A stretch of DNA of 64,000 nucleotides from Rhododendron vialii (GCF_030253575.1 NC_080561.1:35611564-35675563), one strand, 5' to 3'. Shown: positions 23,478-36,439, counted from the stretch's first letter. The notes: generated by a model not told the origin, from the letters alone. Numbers and translations are program-made.

Positions 23478-24042
23478 CAGAATAGTTTCCTTAAAACCTC
23501 AACCTATTCCTTTCTTATCTTCTCCTCTCTTCTTCACGCAAAACAATGGTTCCCATGATCAGATAAAAAAAAGCCTTTCTTTGCTTTTTTACACAGTTAA
23601 GTACAACGAAATTCTATCGGCATTTTTCAAATGAGAAAAACCTTAGTCCCCATAGAAATCCTCTAATGCTAATTCAATACGAAAATATCTAATGCTAATT
23701 AAATCTGAGAAAAGTCTTAGTCCCCGCAGAAAACCTCTAACGCTAATCCAATATGAAAATCAGTACCGTAGTTTGTTGTCAAAGAAGTCGATCGAGGATT
23801 TCGGGGGATAAAAAAGAGCAATTCTAGCCTGTGAACAGTGGAGACACTGAGACTGTACAAGAGTTATTTGTTTAATTGTTATCGTATACTTTCTCCAAAT
23901 TTATCAAAATTCAATTTGTTTAAATGTAGTATCTGACTATCTGTTCTCATCAATTTATGATTTATTTGAAAATCTCTTCCCAAATTAAGATTCTCTTGTA
24001 CTATAGTTTGTTGTTGAAGAAGTTGATAAAAAGAGCAACTCC

Positions 24043-24281
24043 AAAGGTCGAGGCAATCGATGTGCGCAAGTCGAATTTTGGATATTTTGTCACAATAACT
24101 GGGAAGCTATTGTGTATATTCTGTCAATATTCGACTTCCACACGCATCATGTGTGCCCCGACCTTTAGAAGCCTGAGAACGTGCGATGCGTGTGCAAGAT
24201 GAATTTTGATGAAATATGCACAAATACTTCCCACTTATTGTTTGATTTTGTCAAAATCTGACTTGCACACGCATCGCATGT
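24043..24281. repeat. two tandem hairpins of one repeat family
   Basis: The first inverted repeat runs from AAAGGTCGAGG at 24043 to CCCGACCTTTAG ending at 24168. The second, from GTGCGATGCGTGTGCAAG at 24181 to CTTGCACACGCATCGCAT ending about 24279, uses the same GTGTGCAAGTCGAATTTT-type arms. Each resembles a MITE, side by side, possibly one element that duplicated. Confidence 0.5.
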
Positions 24282-24458
24282 GGCCCAAGCTCTAATTCTA
24301 AATAATGGGTCTTTTATGTGATGGGATAAGTTTACTAAATGGGCCTACAACCTTTAAACTAAATGATATGAGCAAGCCTAAGGCCTGAAAACAGCAGGCC
24401 GAGCTGGCCTGGTCATTCGGCTGGGCCTACAATATGTATTGAGCGAGCTGTACATTTT

Positions 24459-27309
24459 CCTGGTCATTAGAAGATACACAGATCCGACTATGATGCCCAG
24501 TTCGGTTTGGTGGCATCTATGCTCTCATTTTTCCTCAACCGTTGGATATCTCTAATTCAATCTCAACTATTGGTTAAATCCCACTCATAATAAGTATAAC
24601 CATATATTGTGGTGTGAATATACATTGTAGCTATACATTGTGGTTAGTGTGATAATAATAAATAGTATATAAAGCTAATTTGTGTGGTAAATAAAATTAT
24701 TTTTTTTCTTCAGAAAAATCATAAAACCACCTTGTTTTTGTGTGTGATTTTGATATAATGGTTGAGATTTATTCATTTTTCAATCCAAAGGTTCATATTT
24801 ACGGGGGCATCCATGTCCCAATGCCATTTTGGGGCATGAAAGAAAAATTCCAGACATTGACACTCATCTTGTGCTCGGACAGCCAAGCATAATCAACCTC
24901 CCACTCACAATGTATGTGTGATGACCCGAATTTTTATATTGCCTCAAAATTAATACATCTCCAATAATTACAAGTCCTCAAGATAAATATACATGATGGG
25001 CCCTAAAAACCTCCAAAATGCTTCATATTTCATAAACAACCTCTATAAAGCTTAATCCTTCAGATACTCCAACTTGGGTTCCCACTATCTTTTCTCTGCA
25101 CCTGAAAAATATAAAATGTCCGGGTAGTATATGCAATACGAGGACAATAAACATGGCTATTAATAATATTATGCTCAATAAACGAGAATATCAAATCAAA
25201 TAGGATCATTGTGAACCCTTTTCATTTGTAGCCTCATACCCGGCTCATTTCGATAAAATGCCAAGCACCACCCAGGTCAAAACTCTGTATTGGGCACATG
25301 GGCCCCATAAACATACTGGACTCCCCGTGGGGCTGTCCATCATACATCTTTCATAACTCTATGACCCGGTGGGCTTAAACATGTACCAATCTGTTCCATG
25401 GCTTTAGCCAAATATTTTCTGTCACGATACAAGAAGTGACAATAATTGAATCAACGAGCTTAGACATCAAATGAGTACAAATATGAGAGAATCAAAGAAT
25501 ACTCTTTGCAAAGAGATTTGGCTAGGAATATATTGCACACTACCCGGTACCTCAAATTATGATTGTGGCCGATGAATATGTGAACATCATTCTGAAGAAC
25601 TACCTCCTTATGAAAGATGTATACACCGAACTATGCAAGATAGGCCATCTGACTCCCATAGTCTTTTAACTATGCCAACCAACCCACATGCAACAAGGCA
25701 CACCATAGCACTCTTGGACATGATCACACTGAATAATTTATCTTAGCCCTTTTTCTTTACCAACCAAACGTACCAGAAGGTTTCCTAACTCTAAACAATG
25801 AGTTCATGACTCTAGAATAAAAAGTTCTCTCCCTGGGCTCTCTCTCTCTCTCTCTCGGTGCAACTACAACAAAAGTGAACAAGAGATTATGTTAATTTAT
25901 ATTGGCTTGGGAACATGATGTGTCAATGGTGGATATTAGCTAGGTGTCAAGGTGAAGTCAAGGCAATTTTACCGAGTCACCTCTTCCAGCCACACGTCCA
26001 AAACAATATAGTAGCTCCCATAATATTCCTCCACCTAATGCCCAAAACTTGACACCTCAATAGTTCCATGTCTTGCCACTTATACATATACATGCATATT
26101 GTCACCTCTATTTTCTTATTCTTTTCTTTTCTTTTCTCAAACGGCAAAAGCACAAATAATTACTAAGTAATACTCTCTTTTTTTTAAATCTAAAAATAAT
26201 GATAATTTTAACCACCAAAATATGGGTCGTTACAGTATGCATCGCCTAACTCGTTTGAACATGCATACTACTCCTATCTCATCATGTTTCTTTTGCCATA
26301 CACATACACGCGTACCATTGGCTATAAATATTTGTATTGTATTTTTCAACATATTGATTCCTAACCACAGTGTTGTATCCGTATCCGGCCCGGACACCTT
26401 ATAATTAGTTACCAAAAACTATAGAGTACCGTTTTATACTTTCAAACCCCCCATTAATTATGGCTTGGTTATTCATTTTGTTTTTTTACATTTGTCATTT
26501 TCATACCTGCACCTTGCTGGGCACAAAAGGTACAAAGGGTCATTTAAAAAGGCCATTCGGTGGCCAAACGCATACTGTGTTGGCCAAACGCATTCTTTAT
26601 TTCCTTGCCATAATCCAGTATCACATGTCTTTAGTATTCATGGTCTATTTGGAATGGATCAACAAGGTCGGTCACTATCGTGCCGGGTGTTTCGATGCAC
26701 ACGGATTCCACTCAGGTACGTACAATCTCCAAAAAGTACGTACCTGAGTGGAATCCGTGTGCATCGAAACACCCGGCACGATAGTGACCGACCTTGTTGA
26801 TCCATTCCAAATAGACCATGAACACTAAAGACACGTGATACTGGATTATGACAAGGAAATAAAGAATGCGTTTGGCCAACACAGTATGCTTTTGGCCACT
26901 GAATGACTAATTGAAATGAGCCTAGTACTTTTTGAGCCCAGCAAGGTGCACACCTGGAAATGACAAATGTAAAAAACAACATGAATAATCAAGCCATAAT
27001 TAAGGGTGGTTTGCAAGTATAAAACAATACTCTATAATTTTTGGTAACTAATTATAAGGTGTTCGGGCTGGATACAACACTCTGTAGTTAGGAATCAATA
27101 TATATGTTGAAAAGTACAAATACAAATATTTATAGCAAACGGTACGTGTGTATGTGTATGGCAAAAGAAACATGATGAGAAATGAGTACTACGCATGTTC
27201 ATACTAGTTAGGCAATGCATACATTGTGAGTGGGAGGTTGATTATGCTTGGCTGTCGATTAGGCGCAAGATGAGTGTCAATGTGTGGAATTTTTCTCCTA
27301 ATAACCAGG
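24459..27309. mobile_element. giant foldback element with ~570-bp arms
   Basis: The left end CCTGGTCATTAG and right end CTAATAACCAGG are inverted. The right arm is 26736-27309. The left arm ends at 26723, so the loop is only about 12 bases. Inversion can be followed through the CTCACAATGTATG, CATCATGTTTCTTTTGCC, TTATAATTAGTTACC and GGTCGGTCACTATCGTGC blocks. Arms are essentially identical for ~85-100 bases next to the loop and more diverged outward. The left arm contains two extra insertions: about 24471-24840 (nature unknown) and the solo LTR at 24917-26234. ORFs at 26465-26800 and 26659-26982 are the two faces of the palindrome, not genes. Confidence 0.8.
24917..26234. mobile_element. solo LTR (Ty3/gypsy, possibly Del/Tekay type)
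   Basis: The 1,318-bp element begins TGTGATGACCC and ends GGGTCGTTACA (TG...CA with an inverted terminal repeat). It is flanked by a perfect 5-bp duplication, GTATG, at 24912-24916 and 26235-26239. The opposite arm of the surrounding palindrome retains the empty site with a single GTATG (AATGTATGCAT on the complement, near 27215), which confirms the boundaries. No ORF is present, and no second LTR is visible. The family is inferred from the TGTAACGACCC-like ends and the length. Confidence 0.8.
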
Positions 27310-28411
27310 CCGAGTTTTAAATCTTGTTTTCTTTTAGTGGAAAACATTTTCTGTTGGTCCGTCAGCCAAATTTAATTTTGCATTGGTCAGGAAGAACTTT
27401 TTCATTGACTATACTTTTTTCGTCGCATGCACCAAATACCGAAGAATATTGTCAAAAAAAAATTCATTTGAAACAAACAGAGCAAATATGATGGGTCTTT
27501 TTCTATTTCATTCACCCATGTCTGTTCGGCTTTGACCCAGTGAGTTATGGTCCAAGTCTAGCCAGCCCAAGTATTAGTGGATCCATCTAGACGAGGACCG
27601 AAAACAAACAGAGCTACTTGTGAGCAGCTTCGGGCTCAGCTCTTTTACAAATGAGCTGAGCTTGAGATCCAGATTTAGGCTCGTTTACAAAAGTTTGGCT
27701 CGTTTGCACCCCTATTCCAAACCCAGTTCTTCAACTCGGCCTGTGATAGGCTAAGCCTTGGCGGCCTATATGTTGAGCCCTTGCTTGCCCACACCTCCTT
27801 AGACAGCTATACGGGTCTGGTTTCATATTGGTAGATAGCCGATCCACTAAGGGACTCTGTGTCGGCCCAAAAAAGGGGCCTGAAATAAAAAGATTGCCAG
27901 AATCAAGGTGAGTTTGGACTAAACTAATCATTCTCAAAGACCATTGGTTGTTAATTTTTTTTTTTTGGGTACAACGGATAATGAAACGAAACTAATCTCC
28001 CGAAAGCTATTCTTCTCATGTCCTCCTCCAACAAAGGAATGATGTTGTCGGGCGTGATGATATGCGACACCATATTGTCCTCTCAGTCAACTCTCATATT
28101 AGCCAGTCGATCTGCTACTTTGTTACCTTCACAAAGAGTGATGTTTTGTGCACGTGTTTTAAAATTAACCATTCGTAAACGATAAGATGAATAAAAAAAC
28201 GTATAAGCATACAGATTGAAGTTTGAATTTTTTTTTTGGATAAAAACAAAAGATTGTGATTTTTGTAAAACTTTTTTGTATTTAGCATAATGTCTTTTTC
28301 CTTTCGGTCATAAGTTGTTGCTCTTTTGCTTGTCAAGATGAATAATTATTCTATAAATTTTGATTTGAATCTACCAAAATTTCATAACATTACAATAACC
28401 AAAGATAGTGA

Positions 28412-30806
28412 GGAAAAATTTTGCGCCACTTGTGGCAGCTTATACGCAAAACAGAAAACTAATTCCTAAGAAAGAGGGTTGTTGCCTTTTCGTATCTATT
28501 TGAAATGGATATAACATAGCTTTAACTATTCAATTGTTGTTCCAATTGAAACTTAAAATAATAATTCAAGGTCAACGGGTTGGTATAATCACATCTAAAA
28601 ATCATCACTAATTTCAAAAAGTTAGGCATTTCTTTAAATAATTAACCTCTAAAAAAAATGGTCTCTCCTTTTTGTTCATATATTTCAATAGAATCCAAAG
28701 CATTTTGTAGGACTACTACACGACCATACAGGATGTGAAAAGGTCCAGCTTCTAAAAGACTTTCTCCTCTCTCTCTATACTTATCAGTACTTAACCTCTG
28801 TGGAGTCCTACTTATAGGGTCCCCCACCCCCAAATAAAGTGCATTGGTAAGTCAAAAGTGTTCCATCAATAGTTTTATAGGGACGGACGACAGTGCCCTA
28901 GACTTTGAGGGAGGGGCTCCCACATTGATCTGCCCTAATCACAGTGAAAAGGGGTGGTACTTGGTGTTTTTCTAGAAAAAAATTTTGTGTTCTACTTTTT
29001 TGACAATAGAAAAATGAAGGGTGCATGCCCATGCAGAGAGTATCCAAGGGAAGGGACCCTTATTGGAACACCAAACATTCTGGCATGGTTCCAACGTGGT
29101 AACTTTTCTTTTGGGGAAAGGACAAGAGTCAAGGGGTCCTAATCCCAATTGTTTAGCAAGGTGTTTGAGACATCAAGTGAGAATTCTTTTGGAATTGTTT
29201 GGGAAAAGGTAAAACTTGGGCTTAGCTGAAAAAGGGCCACATAAAGGAAGAAAAGATGATCCTTAAAAAGTTACCTAAGTCCACGTACGGCCACTTTGAA
29301 AAATTTCAAACTATTCCCATAGTGAATTAATGTCGCATGTTGACCTTGGGGTTTGACCTAATGGTCGTGTAACGCTTTTTTTTAATCTGTAGGATTCGAT
29401 TTCTATGGACAAAAGATTGGTCCTCGTAGTAATTTAACAAACACTAATATACTAACATTTGCAATTGATTTGCTTCTCTCTTTTTTTTCCTTCTTTTAGC
29501 TAGCGTCAAATTAGTCTCTTTAATTGACTCGAAAGTCTCAATTGAGCCCTACTCAGATTTCTTGTTTTAATCCGTTGTAACTCCTACATTTGAAATTGGA
29601 AAAATGGTCAAGAGTCTAGATCATGTCGTATCGAGTTTGAACCGATCTAAAAGATTTAATGACAAGTGTATTCACACCCAACTTTTTCATAGAAATTAGA
29701 AAAATAATGTTTTATTGAGCTTTTAACAATCTGAACATGAATTTAAGCTAAGAGAATCAGAGGAGAGCGCTATGCACCGCTTATAATTCTCTAAACTCAT
29801 ACCCAACAATTGCACAAATATTAAACAGATCTTATCTTTTTCCTAGAGGAAATTGAAGGGAAAATAAAATTTGATGTTGGATCAGGCGCTAGCCCTGCAT
29901 TAAGCGGCAGGCAATTGTAAGACGCTTTGTAATGCTATCCATACAATACCTACAGATGGAGGCAATTAGTTCTATATGAGCTTATCCCGTTTCAACACGA
30001 AGCGTTTTGAATATAAAGTGGATGCTGACCCGTATAAAGCCAATATTTGCCGGTCAAGAAAGATGGGAGTGTAAAATGAAATAATAATTTGGCACAAGAG
30101 TCAACGAATCTCTCGTTGTTTTCTGTGCTCTTGATTTCCGATAGACAAAAAGAGGAAAAAGAGTCTGACCACGTAAAGATAAGAGACCACATGCCCAAAA
30201 GATAAACTACCAAATACAAGAAAACAAACAACATGCAATACTCCTCCACAGTCTCCATTGTTCTGTCCAACTCCGACATCCACTTGGGCCCCTCACCTTC
30301 TCCCAATTGGACCCCTCTCCCTCCCTATTTTCTCGAAAAGCACGAGAGTGGGTGGAACGCATACAAATATGTGATATCGAGAAAACTTGGAAGATCTCGT
30401 GTCCTTGTCCCAGGGTCGTGATTTATCACCTCAAGATTGTGAGTAATCTCACTTTGCGAGCGGTTAATTGGCAGACTTACCGGGCCATGGATTCTCTGTT
30501 CCCTAATATCGCTCGCTCTTTTGTAGCAATGCATTGTAGCAATTTACACATAGGCCGGCTCGAACAATGTCGGTTGTACTAAGAGTGTTGAGGGACAAAC
30601 CCTTAACGTGACCGTTGAGCTGGGTCGATTTGAACAAAATATTCAAGCGGCGATTGAATCGCCCGTCTTATGTTGTAACGTGAAAATCATGTACTCCTAG
30701 AAACGATAGTGCAGAGGTTCAATGCATTCAAACAAAAGCGACGGAGATATTTGGGAACAGAGAATCCCGTACCAAATTCTATATACGAGCCGAGACGATT
30801 CCGGGT
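28412..30806. other. intergenic DNA and 3' flank of the IDD gene
   Basis: No gene or well-bounded element recognised. The part nearest 30800 should hold the 3' untranslated region of the minus-strand IDD gene. Several short ORFs are present without family features. Confidence 0.5.
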
Positions 30807-33800
30807 TCAATGGTTGCTAGTGAAATGGCCCAAACCCATGGCCGCCGCGCCCATTGAAGCAAACTTGGCTAGCTCTTGTGGCAAGAATCGACGACCACCT
30901 TCACCACCCACGCCCAAAAAGTCTCTGGTCGGGCCGTTTTCGCCCCGGTTCGAACCCTGATTCAACTTCAAAGGAACCACTGAATTGCCTTGACCCACGC
31001 CACTCTGCATCATAAACTGCTCCAAATTGCTTGATGCAGTAGTACTAGTTAATGAGCTCAAACTGGAACCCCCCATTGGTAAATTGGCCTCATTGTTGGA
31101 CACCAAAACATTGAAGCCAGATGTTGTACTGTTTGAATTCGCAGAATTCGAGTTCATTACTCCAAAACTGTTGCCCATGATTGATGGGTTGCTTCTAGTG
31201 GACCCCATCTGCGCCGCCTTCTGCAGCAGTGCGGTGGCAGACATTGGTGGCGCAGGCGAATTGGGTCGGTGGCTTTGGGTGTCAGAGTACATGGAAGCCA
31301 GTGTCTGATCGGATACGGTAGTCGACCCCTTGCTCACCCCTCCAGAAAGTGAAAGATTCGCCGATTTCGGGGCTGCAACGTTTTTCTCAACCCAATTTGA
31401 CTGATTGGGTTGGCCGAAATTCGGCATCGTTGAGGATCCAAACAGGTTGGATTGTGCCATTTGGAAAATATCAGACAGGTTATTGGAATTCATTGCCATG
31501 TCAATGGGATTGAGCTGAGAATTCGCTTGGTGATCCAACCAAAGTGACAACCTGGGCTTCTGCTGCTCATTATTCATTAGGGAACTTCCTCCGGCCCCCA
31601 TTCCGGCATAGTTTGGCCGGTAACCTCCACCGAATTGGGACATTCCGGCCATCCCGGGTGGTAAGTTTGGCTGGGAAATGGTGTTGGTCATTCCCTCATT
31701 CAAAGGATCATTTGTGAAGTTGAGATTGGGAGGAGGAAGTGAAGCGATTCTCGCACTTTCTTCATTCAAGGCATCACAGAATGCTCTGTGGGTGATGAAG
31801 CTATCTTTCCTGTGGCATTAATCAAGCAAAACCATTTTCAATATTCAATCTAAAGCACCCAAATTGTCAAAAAACATCTCCATTTCCGGTATAAATTTTC
31901 ATTAGTACCATTCAAAAGTTATAATTTAGAGGTTAATTTTGAAGTTTGAACCGTATAAAAGAACTCGAAAAACTATTCGTGAACATGGCATTGTCATTTG
32001 CCAATTCGATCGTTCAAATCACTACTAAAAACTATAATTTTAGTTACCTTTTCATTATGCATGATCTTAAAAAAAAAATATCCTGAGACTTTGAACTAAA
32101 TTTTAGTTGTTCTCTTAAGAAAATTGTTGTTTTATCTCTGGAACAAATTTTGAAAATCCTAAATAACAGTAAAGGTTTCAAATTATCTGATGTTTTGGAT
32201 GATGAAAACACAAAACTAAAACTAAAACTAAAACTAAAACTAAAATCAGCTTTTAAAAATGTTTTCTTTTTTGAGGAAAGAGAAATATATATTCATAATC
32301 ATTAAAAAAAAATTAGTACAACGAACACACTGATCCTGAAAATACAAAATAAAAAACAAAAAAACAAAAAACAAATAAAAAAAATCAGCTCCAATGTCGA
32401 ACCCACGAAGGGTAAATAAACAGCTTTCAAAAATGTTGGTACCACATCTTTTTATGAAAGAGGTTGTACATAAATTGATCTGTTAACAGTACCATATCCT
32501 ATCAGCTCAACATGTGTTGGCATTAACTTCAACTTTTCGCATTTTCCAATCAAAACAGGAAGTCTATGCTCACCATTCAACATTAATTCACCGTTTTCAA
32601 TCTCACCATTTAAAAGTGTTTTGAAACGATTCGAATTTAAAAAAAAAAAAACGAACCATTATTGCCGAGATAAACGGTGAGATATTAAACGATGAATGTT
32701 AAGCAGTGGGCGTAGTCTTATTGCAACCAAAAAGAGCAATGCTCTATCCACACAACTGTAAAACACAACTCACAACACAATCGTGTTCGGAATCGCTAGA
32801 CGCACACGTCCAACGGTTCCGAACACAGTCGCAATTCGGAGTTGTGTTTTAAAACCGCGTTCCGAGAATCTTTGAACCAAAAAACACCCGTCTGAAAGTG
32901 AAATCTTTCTAACTCTACGTGAAAGCATTCAATTCCCCCTACACATTCCGGCAAAAATTCCTTTAAACCTCAAAGCAAACAACAAACAGAATCTGGGAAC
33001 AACGAAAGCCGCAATAAATTCAGGTCCAAAAAATCTCTCTCACAGTTACCTGGAAAACAGCGTGCCACAGTCGCACTTGTACTCCCTCGTCCCGCACGTC
33101 TTCGAATGCGCCTTCCAGTCCGACTGCACGGCGTACTTCTTCGAGCACTTCTCGCACTTCCACTTCTTCTCGCCGTGCTTCCTGCTGAAGTGCTTCTTGA
33201 TCCCTGTCAGGTCGCCCAAGGCCCGGCCGGGGTCGTGGTGCACACAGGCCGTCTCGGGACATATGTACACCTTCTTTTTCGGGATCTCCGTCTTCGCCCT
33301 CTGCTTCAGCTTCCACGGCAGGTTGTGGCCGCGCCGGTGGAGCTGCAGGTTCTGGTCCCTCTGGAACCCTTTGTTGCAGATCTCGCACACGAAGCGGTTC
33401 GTGGCCATCAGCGTCTTTGGCGATAGAGCGATCACCTCTGCGTCTGGATCTGTTTAAACGAACGAAAAAAAGTAAAACAAATCATTATAGATTTATGCAA
33501 AGTTATTGAAAAGAATATTATTTTTTTGAACGACAAAAAAGATTTTATTAATCTTTGAAAACAAATTACAAAGATATTATTACTGTAATTTTATATAGGA
33601 TTCTTGAAGAGAATAATGTACCGGTGATATTTCACTATAAGTTACCCTTATAAATGTTTTTATCTCGACTACGGATAGTGAAAAGCTACCTAAAATTTGT
33701 ATGAAAACGTAAAATAATGCTACTTATTGACCTAGCATTTCAATTTTCAAGCAAAAAATATATTATTAGAGTCCCAAAATTATCATTGCCCTTGTCGGGG

Positions 33801-34310
33801 GTTCGACCCAAACCAACACACAATCTCGCGAAGAACAATCACGCAAAGATTGCAAACAAAAAAGCAAAAATACAAAGATTTACAGCCGTCGAACTCCGTT
33901 CGAAGTTTTTTTTTTACCGACAAAAGGAATCGAACTCCGTTCTAGTTAGCGAATCGACAAACTGAATGAGAATCAGACTTCACAAATCCAACCGTCGTAT
34001 CGTTCTTGAGTGTAGAATAGCAGTTTTGTATCGAATAGACCGATAGCTAGCTAGGAGATTTATATATATAGGTATATCAGACGTGTAATCAGAAACATGT
34101 ATATATGTATGGATGAAGAAGGTGAAGTGAAGCTTGTTTACCTGGAGTTCCCGGAAGATTTCTCCTCTTCTTGGCGGCGGTACTATTATTGGGGATGGTT
34201 TTAGGGTTAGGGTTTGAATCGTGAGCTGGGTCTTGAGAGAACCCTTTGAGGGAAGAGGGAATTGAGAAGACATGATGATGATCTCCACCACCGGACAACA
34301 TCATCTGCAT
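30807..34310 (-). CDS. IDD: INDETERMINATE DOMAIN C2H2 zinc-finger transcription factor (JACKDAW/BALDIBIS type)
   Basis: Three exons join in phase: 34310-34142, 33449-33050, 31809-30807, giving 523 residues. A basic KKRR signal (47-50) precedes the ID domain. Finger 1 has C78, C81, H94 and H98; finger 2 ([12 protein letters not shown]...) follows; fingers 3 and 4 are the C2HC type ([17 protein letters not shown], then [16 protein letters not shown]). The last junction cuts finger 4, as is usual in IDD genes. C-terminal motifs [18 protein letters not shown] and TRDFLGV, with [13 protein letters not shown] after them, are the marks of the JACKDAW/BALDIBIS group, which works with SHORT-ROOT, SCARECROW and DELLA proteins in the nucleus, chiefly in root ground tissue. 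The MQM start also resembles JACKDAW. No lesion is seen. Confidence 0.93.
32212..32246. repeat. AAAACT hexanucleotide repeat in IDD intron 2
   Basis: About six tandem copies of a six-base unit within intron 2 (31810-33049). A simple repeat, likely variable in length. Confidence 0.8.
32752..32866. repeat. hairpin MITE-like repeat in IDD intron 2
   Basis: AAAACACAACTC with GTGTTCGGAA on the left pairs with TTCCGAACAC and GAGTTGTGTTTTAAAA on the right, around a short GC-rich loop. It lies within about 200 bases of the exon 2 donor (33049), inside the primary transcript. Confidence 0.55.
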
Positions 34311-34525
34311 CTGAGAGTACTATGGATTTAAATTCTAAAGAGAACAAGCAGAAACAACCAAGGAGCTTGATAGGGGGTCTTAATTTCGGCAGAAACAAAC
34401 GGATGCGAAAAGAAAATCTTGGTGGTATTCAGAATCTGGAGCTGTTTAGATTGTGGCTAAAGAACAAGAAATCCCCCCCGAAAACAAACCGGAAAATGTT
34501 CACAAGACTTGGGATTATTCTTGCT

Positions 34526-34676
34526 AGAGAGAGAGAGAGAGAGAGAGAGTGAGAGCTGGGCTAGTGGTAGTACCCTTGGTTTGATATCTAGGAAGAAAAA
34601 ACCAAAAGAAACACATGAAAGTTATAGAGAATATTTCCTCATACTCTTTTTTTTTTTTTTTTCTTTTCAAATCACT

Positions 34677-34714
<38 letters not shown>

Positions 34715-34832
34715 GAGGCTACTCTTCCAGTCTTCCTCGTCCACTCTCTCCTATTATCTTTAGCCCTTATTTTCAAAGCCGGTCAGCCATTGATTTAAGC
34801 TGGCCCACCTCTCTCTCTCTCTCTCTCTCTCT
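34526..34832. repeat. cluster of GA/CT microsatellites upstream of the IDD start
   Basis: AG at 34526-34549, TC at 34681-34710 and TC at 34809-34832. They lie 215-520 bases upstream of the minus-strand IDD start codon, probably in its leader or core promoter, a common position for such tracts in plants. Confidence 0.8.
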
Positions 34833-35693
34833 AAACAAATAAATAAGTAAATAAATAAAGTGATATTAAGAGTGCATGTGGGTGTGGATTGGCTGTATGC
34901 TGCTTGGAACAGGAATGTGTAGAGTTTTGTGACTTGTCTTTTTTCGAGATCAAAAACTCCTAATACCAAAACCAGTAATTCTGTCTCTCTTTTCTTTAGA
35001 AAAAAAAAAGAGAAAATGAAAAACCTTTTTCTATGAGAACTGAGAAGTGGGTAACGTAGCTGAGTGAGCAAAACCCAATGGGTAGGAGTAGCTGGAGTGG
35101 CAACACGGGTAAACTTTAAACTCGGGCAGGTATTTTGAATTCGAAACTTGACAAGCTGCGACTTCTTGGGCTGAGTTTTGTGATCGCCTGGTCTCGGAGG
35201 GGATCATCTGTCTTTGATCGGACTAGAAAGAGGAATAATCAAGGTGCATGTAATTAAGCTGGCTCGAACATCACTGACGGCCTGTGCGTCGAGGAAAAAA
35301 AAAAGGTGAGCAAAGCTACTGCGCGAGTGTTACTGCTACAAGGTACAATTTCATATCCATGTGCTCAACAACAAATAAACTTTGCGAGTTCTAACTTACG
35401 AGAACACGACTAATTACAATTGAAAAGCTTTCAGTTTTCGAAATATCCTTCCCTTCTTAACATTAAATGAGAGGGCGAATCTTCAAAACTTAATTTTCTT
35501 AGCTAAAAGATAAAGGGCATAAAAGGGATTTTCAAAAGTAAAATTAAAATTGAACCATTTTGGACTTACACAAGTCAAAAAAAAGACAAACAAAATGGGA
35601 CGGAAGAAATATTCATATGAATTAATATCTCGTATATGCATATATAGGTGTTCATTACAAATACTCCGTATATGCATGTGAATGTGTTTATGC

Positions 35694-35800
35694 ACGTATT
35701 AGTTCAACGGTTAAAACTCGATTAACCTACTAATTTGTAGGTCATTGGTTCGAGTCTTAAAAATATAATATGACCTTTGTGCATTGAAATTATAAAAGGT
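35694..35800 (+). mobile_element. tRNA-derived SINE
   Basis: An A-box-like TAGTTCAACGGTTA is followed about 35 bases later by the B box GGTTCGAGTC, then a short non-tRNA tail. No tRNA-like fold or CCA end remains, so it is a SINE head rather than a tRNA gene. The 3' end is uncertain. Confidence 0.5.
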
Positions 35801-36439
35801 AAAGTTTATACGTATATTTTTTTCTCTACAACTTCTTGTCTTTACCAAAGTTGTTTCCACTAAATTTTTTAACCCAAAAGATTTTGTTTCCCTCTATTTT
35901 TTTTTTTTTTATCTCCAACTTCTACCAAAACTTGTCCACTCCTTTAAATTTAGTGGAAATAACTTGACTATATGTTAACGGCAACAACTTGTCTGCTTTT
36001 TTAAGTTTAGTACTAGTGGAAACACTTAGAGCTTAATTTAGGCATAATTTTTCTGCTGCATGCACTTGTAAATCTGATAATATCCCACCACATAATTTTG
36101 GTCCACTAGAAATTTTTACCATGTGTATGCCGAGTACGGATAAAATTCTTGCTGTTAAAAGTATATCTCAAACAAATAGGGAAAATGCAGATAATTGAGT
36201 TGATTAATGTATGCACTTTACAAAGATTTTAGTAACAGTACTCTTTTTGGATGGAGTGACTTAGTAATAAAAGGAAAAAAAAATTAGAGTTTTTTTTCGC
36301 TCGGCAATTAAGGATTAGAGTTTCTCATGACCAAATTACTTATTTGGAGTGAGTGATATGGTGAAAAATGGAAAGAAAGGGATAAAACTGTAGTTTTTGA
36401 TTAATTTTTTTGCCAATATTGTATACATCAGTGGGGGTA

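Larger units (their letters stand above)
24330..28411 (+). repeat. duplicated block, copy 2, split by a 2.85 kb insertion
   Basis: Copy 2 begins at about 24330, runs to 24458, is interrupted by the foldback element 24459-27309, and resumes at 27310 with TTGTTTTCTTTTAGTGG, continuing to 28411. A stretch of roughly 30 bases present in copy 1 is altered at the junction. The two copies differ by scattered substitutions and small indels. Confidence 0.7.

Noticed and set aside
26460-26982. Related ORFs on both strands that appear to encode similar proteins
   Set aside because: They are the two faces of the palindrome; similarity is due to inversion, not to duplicated genes.
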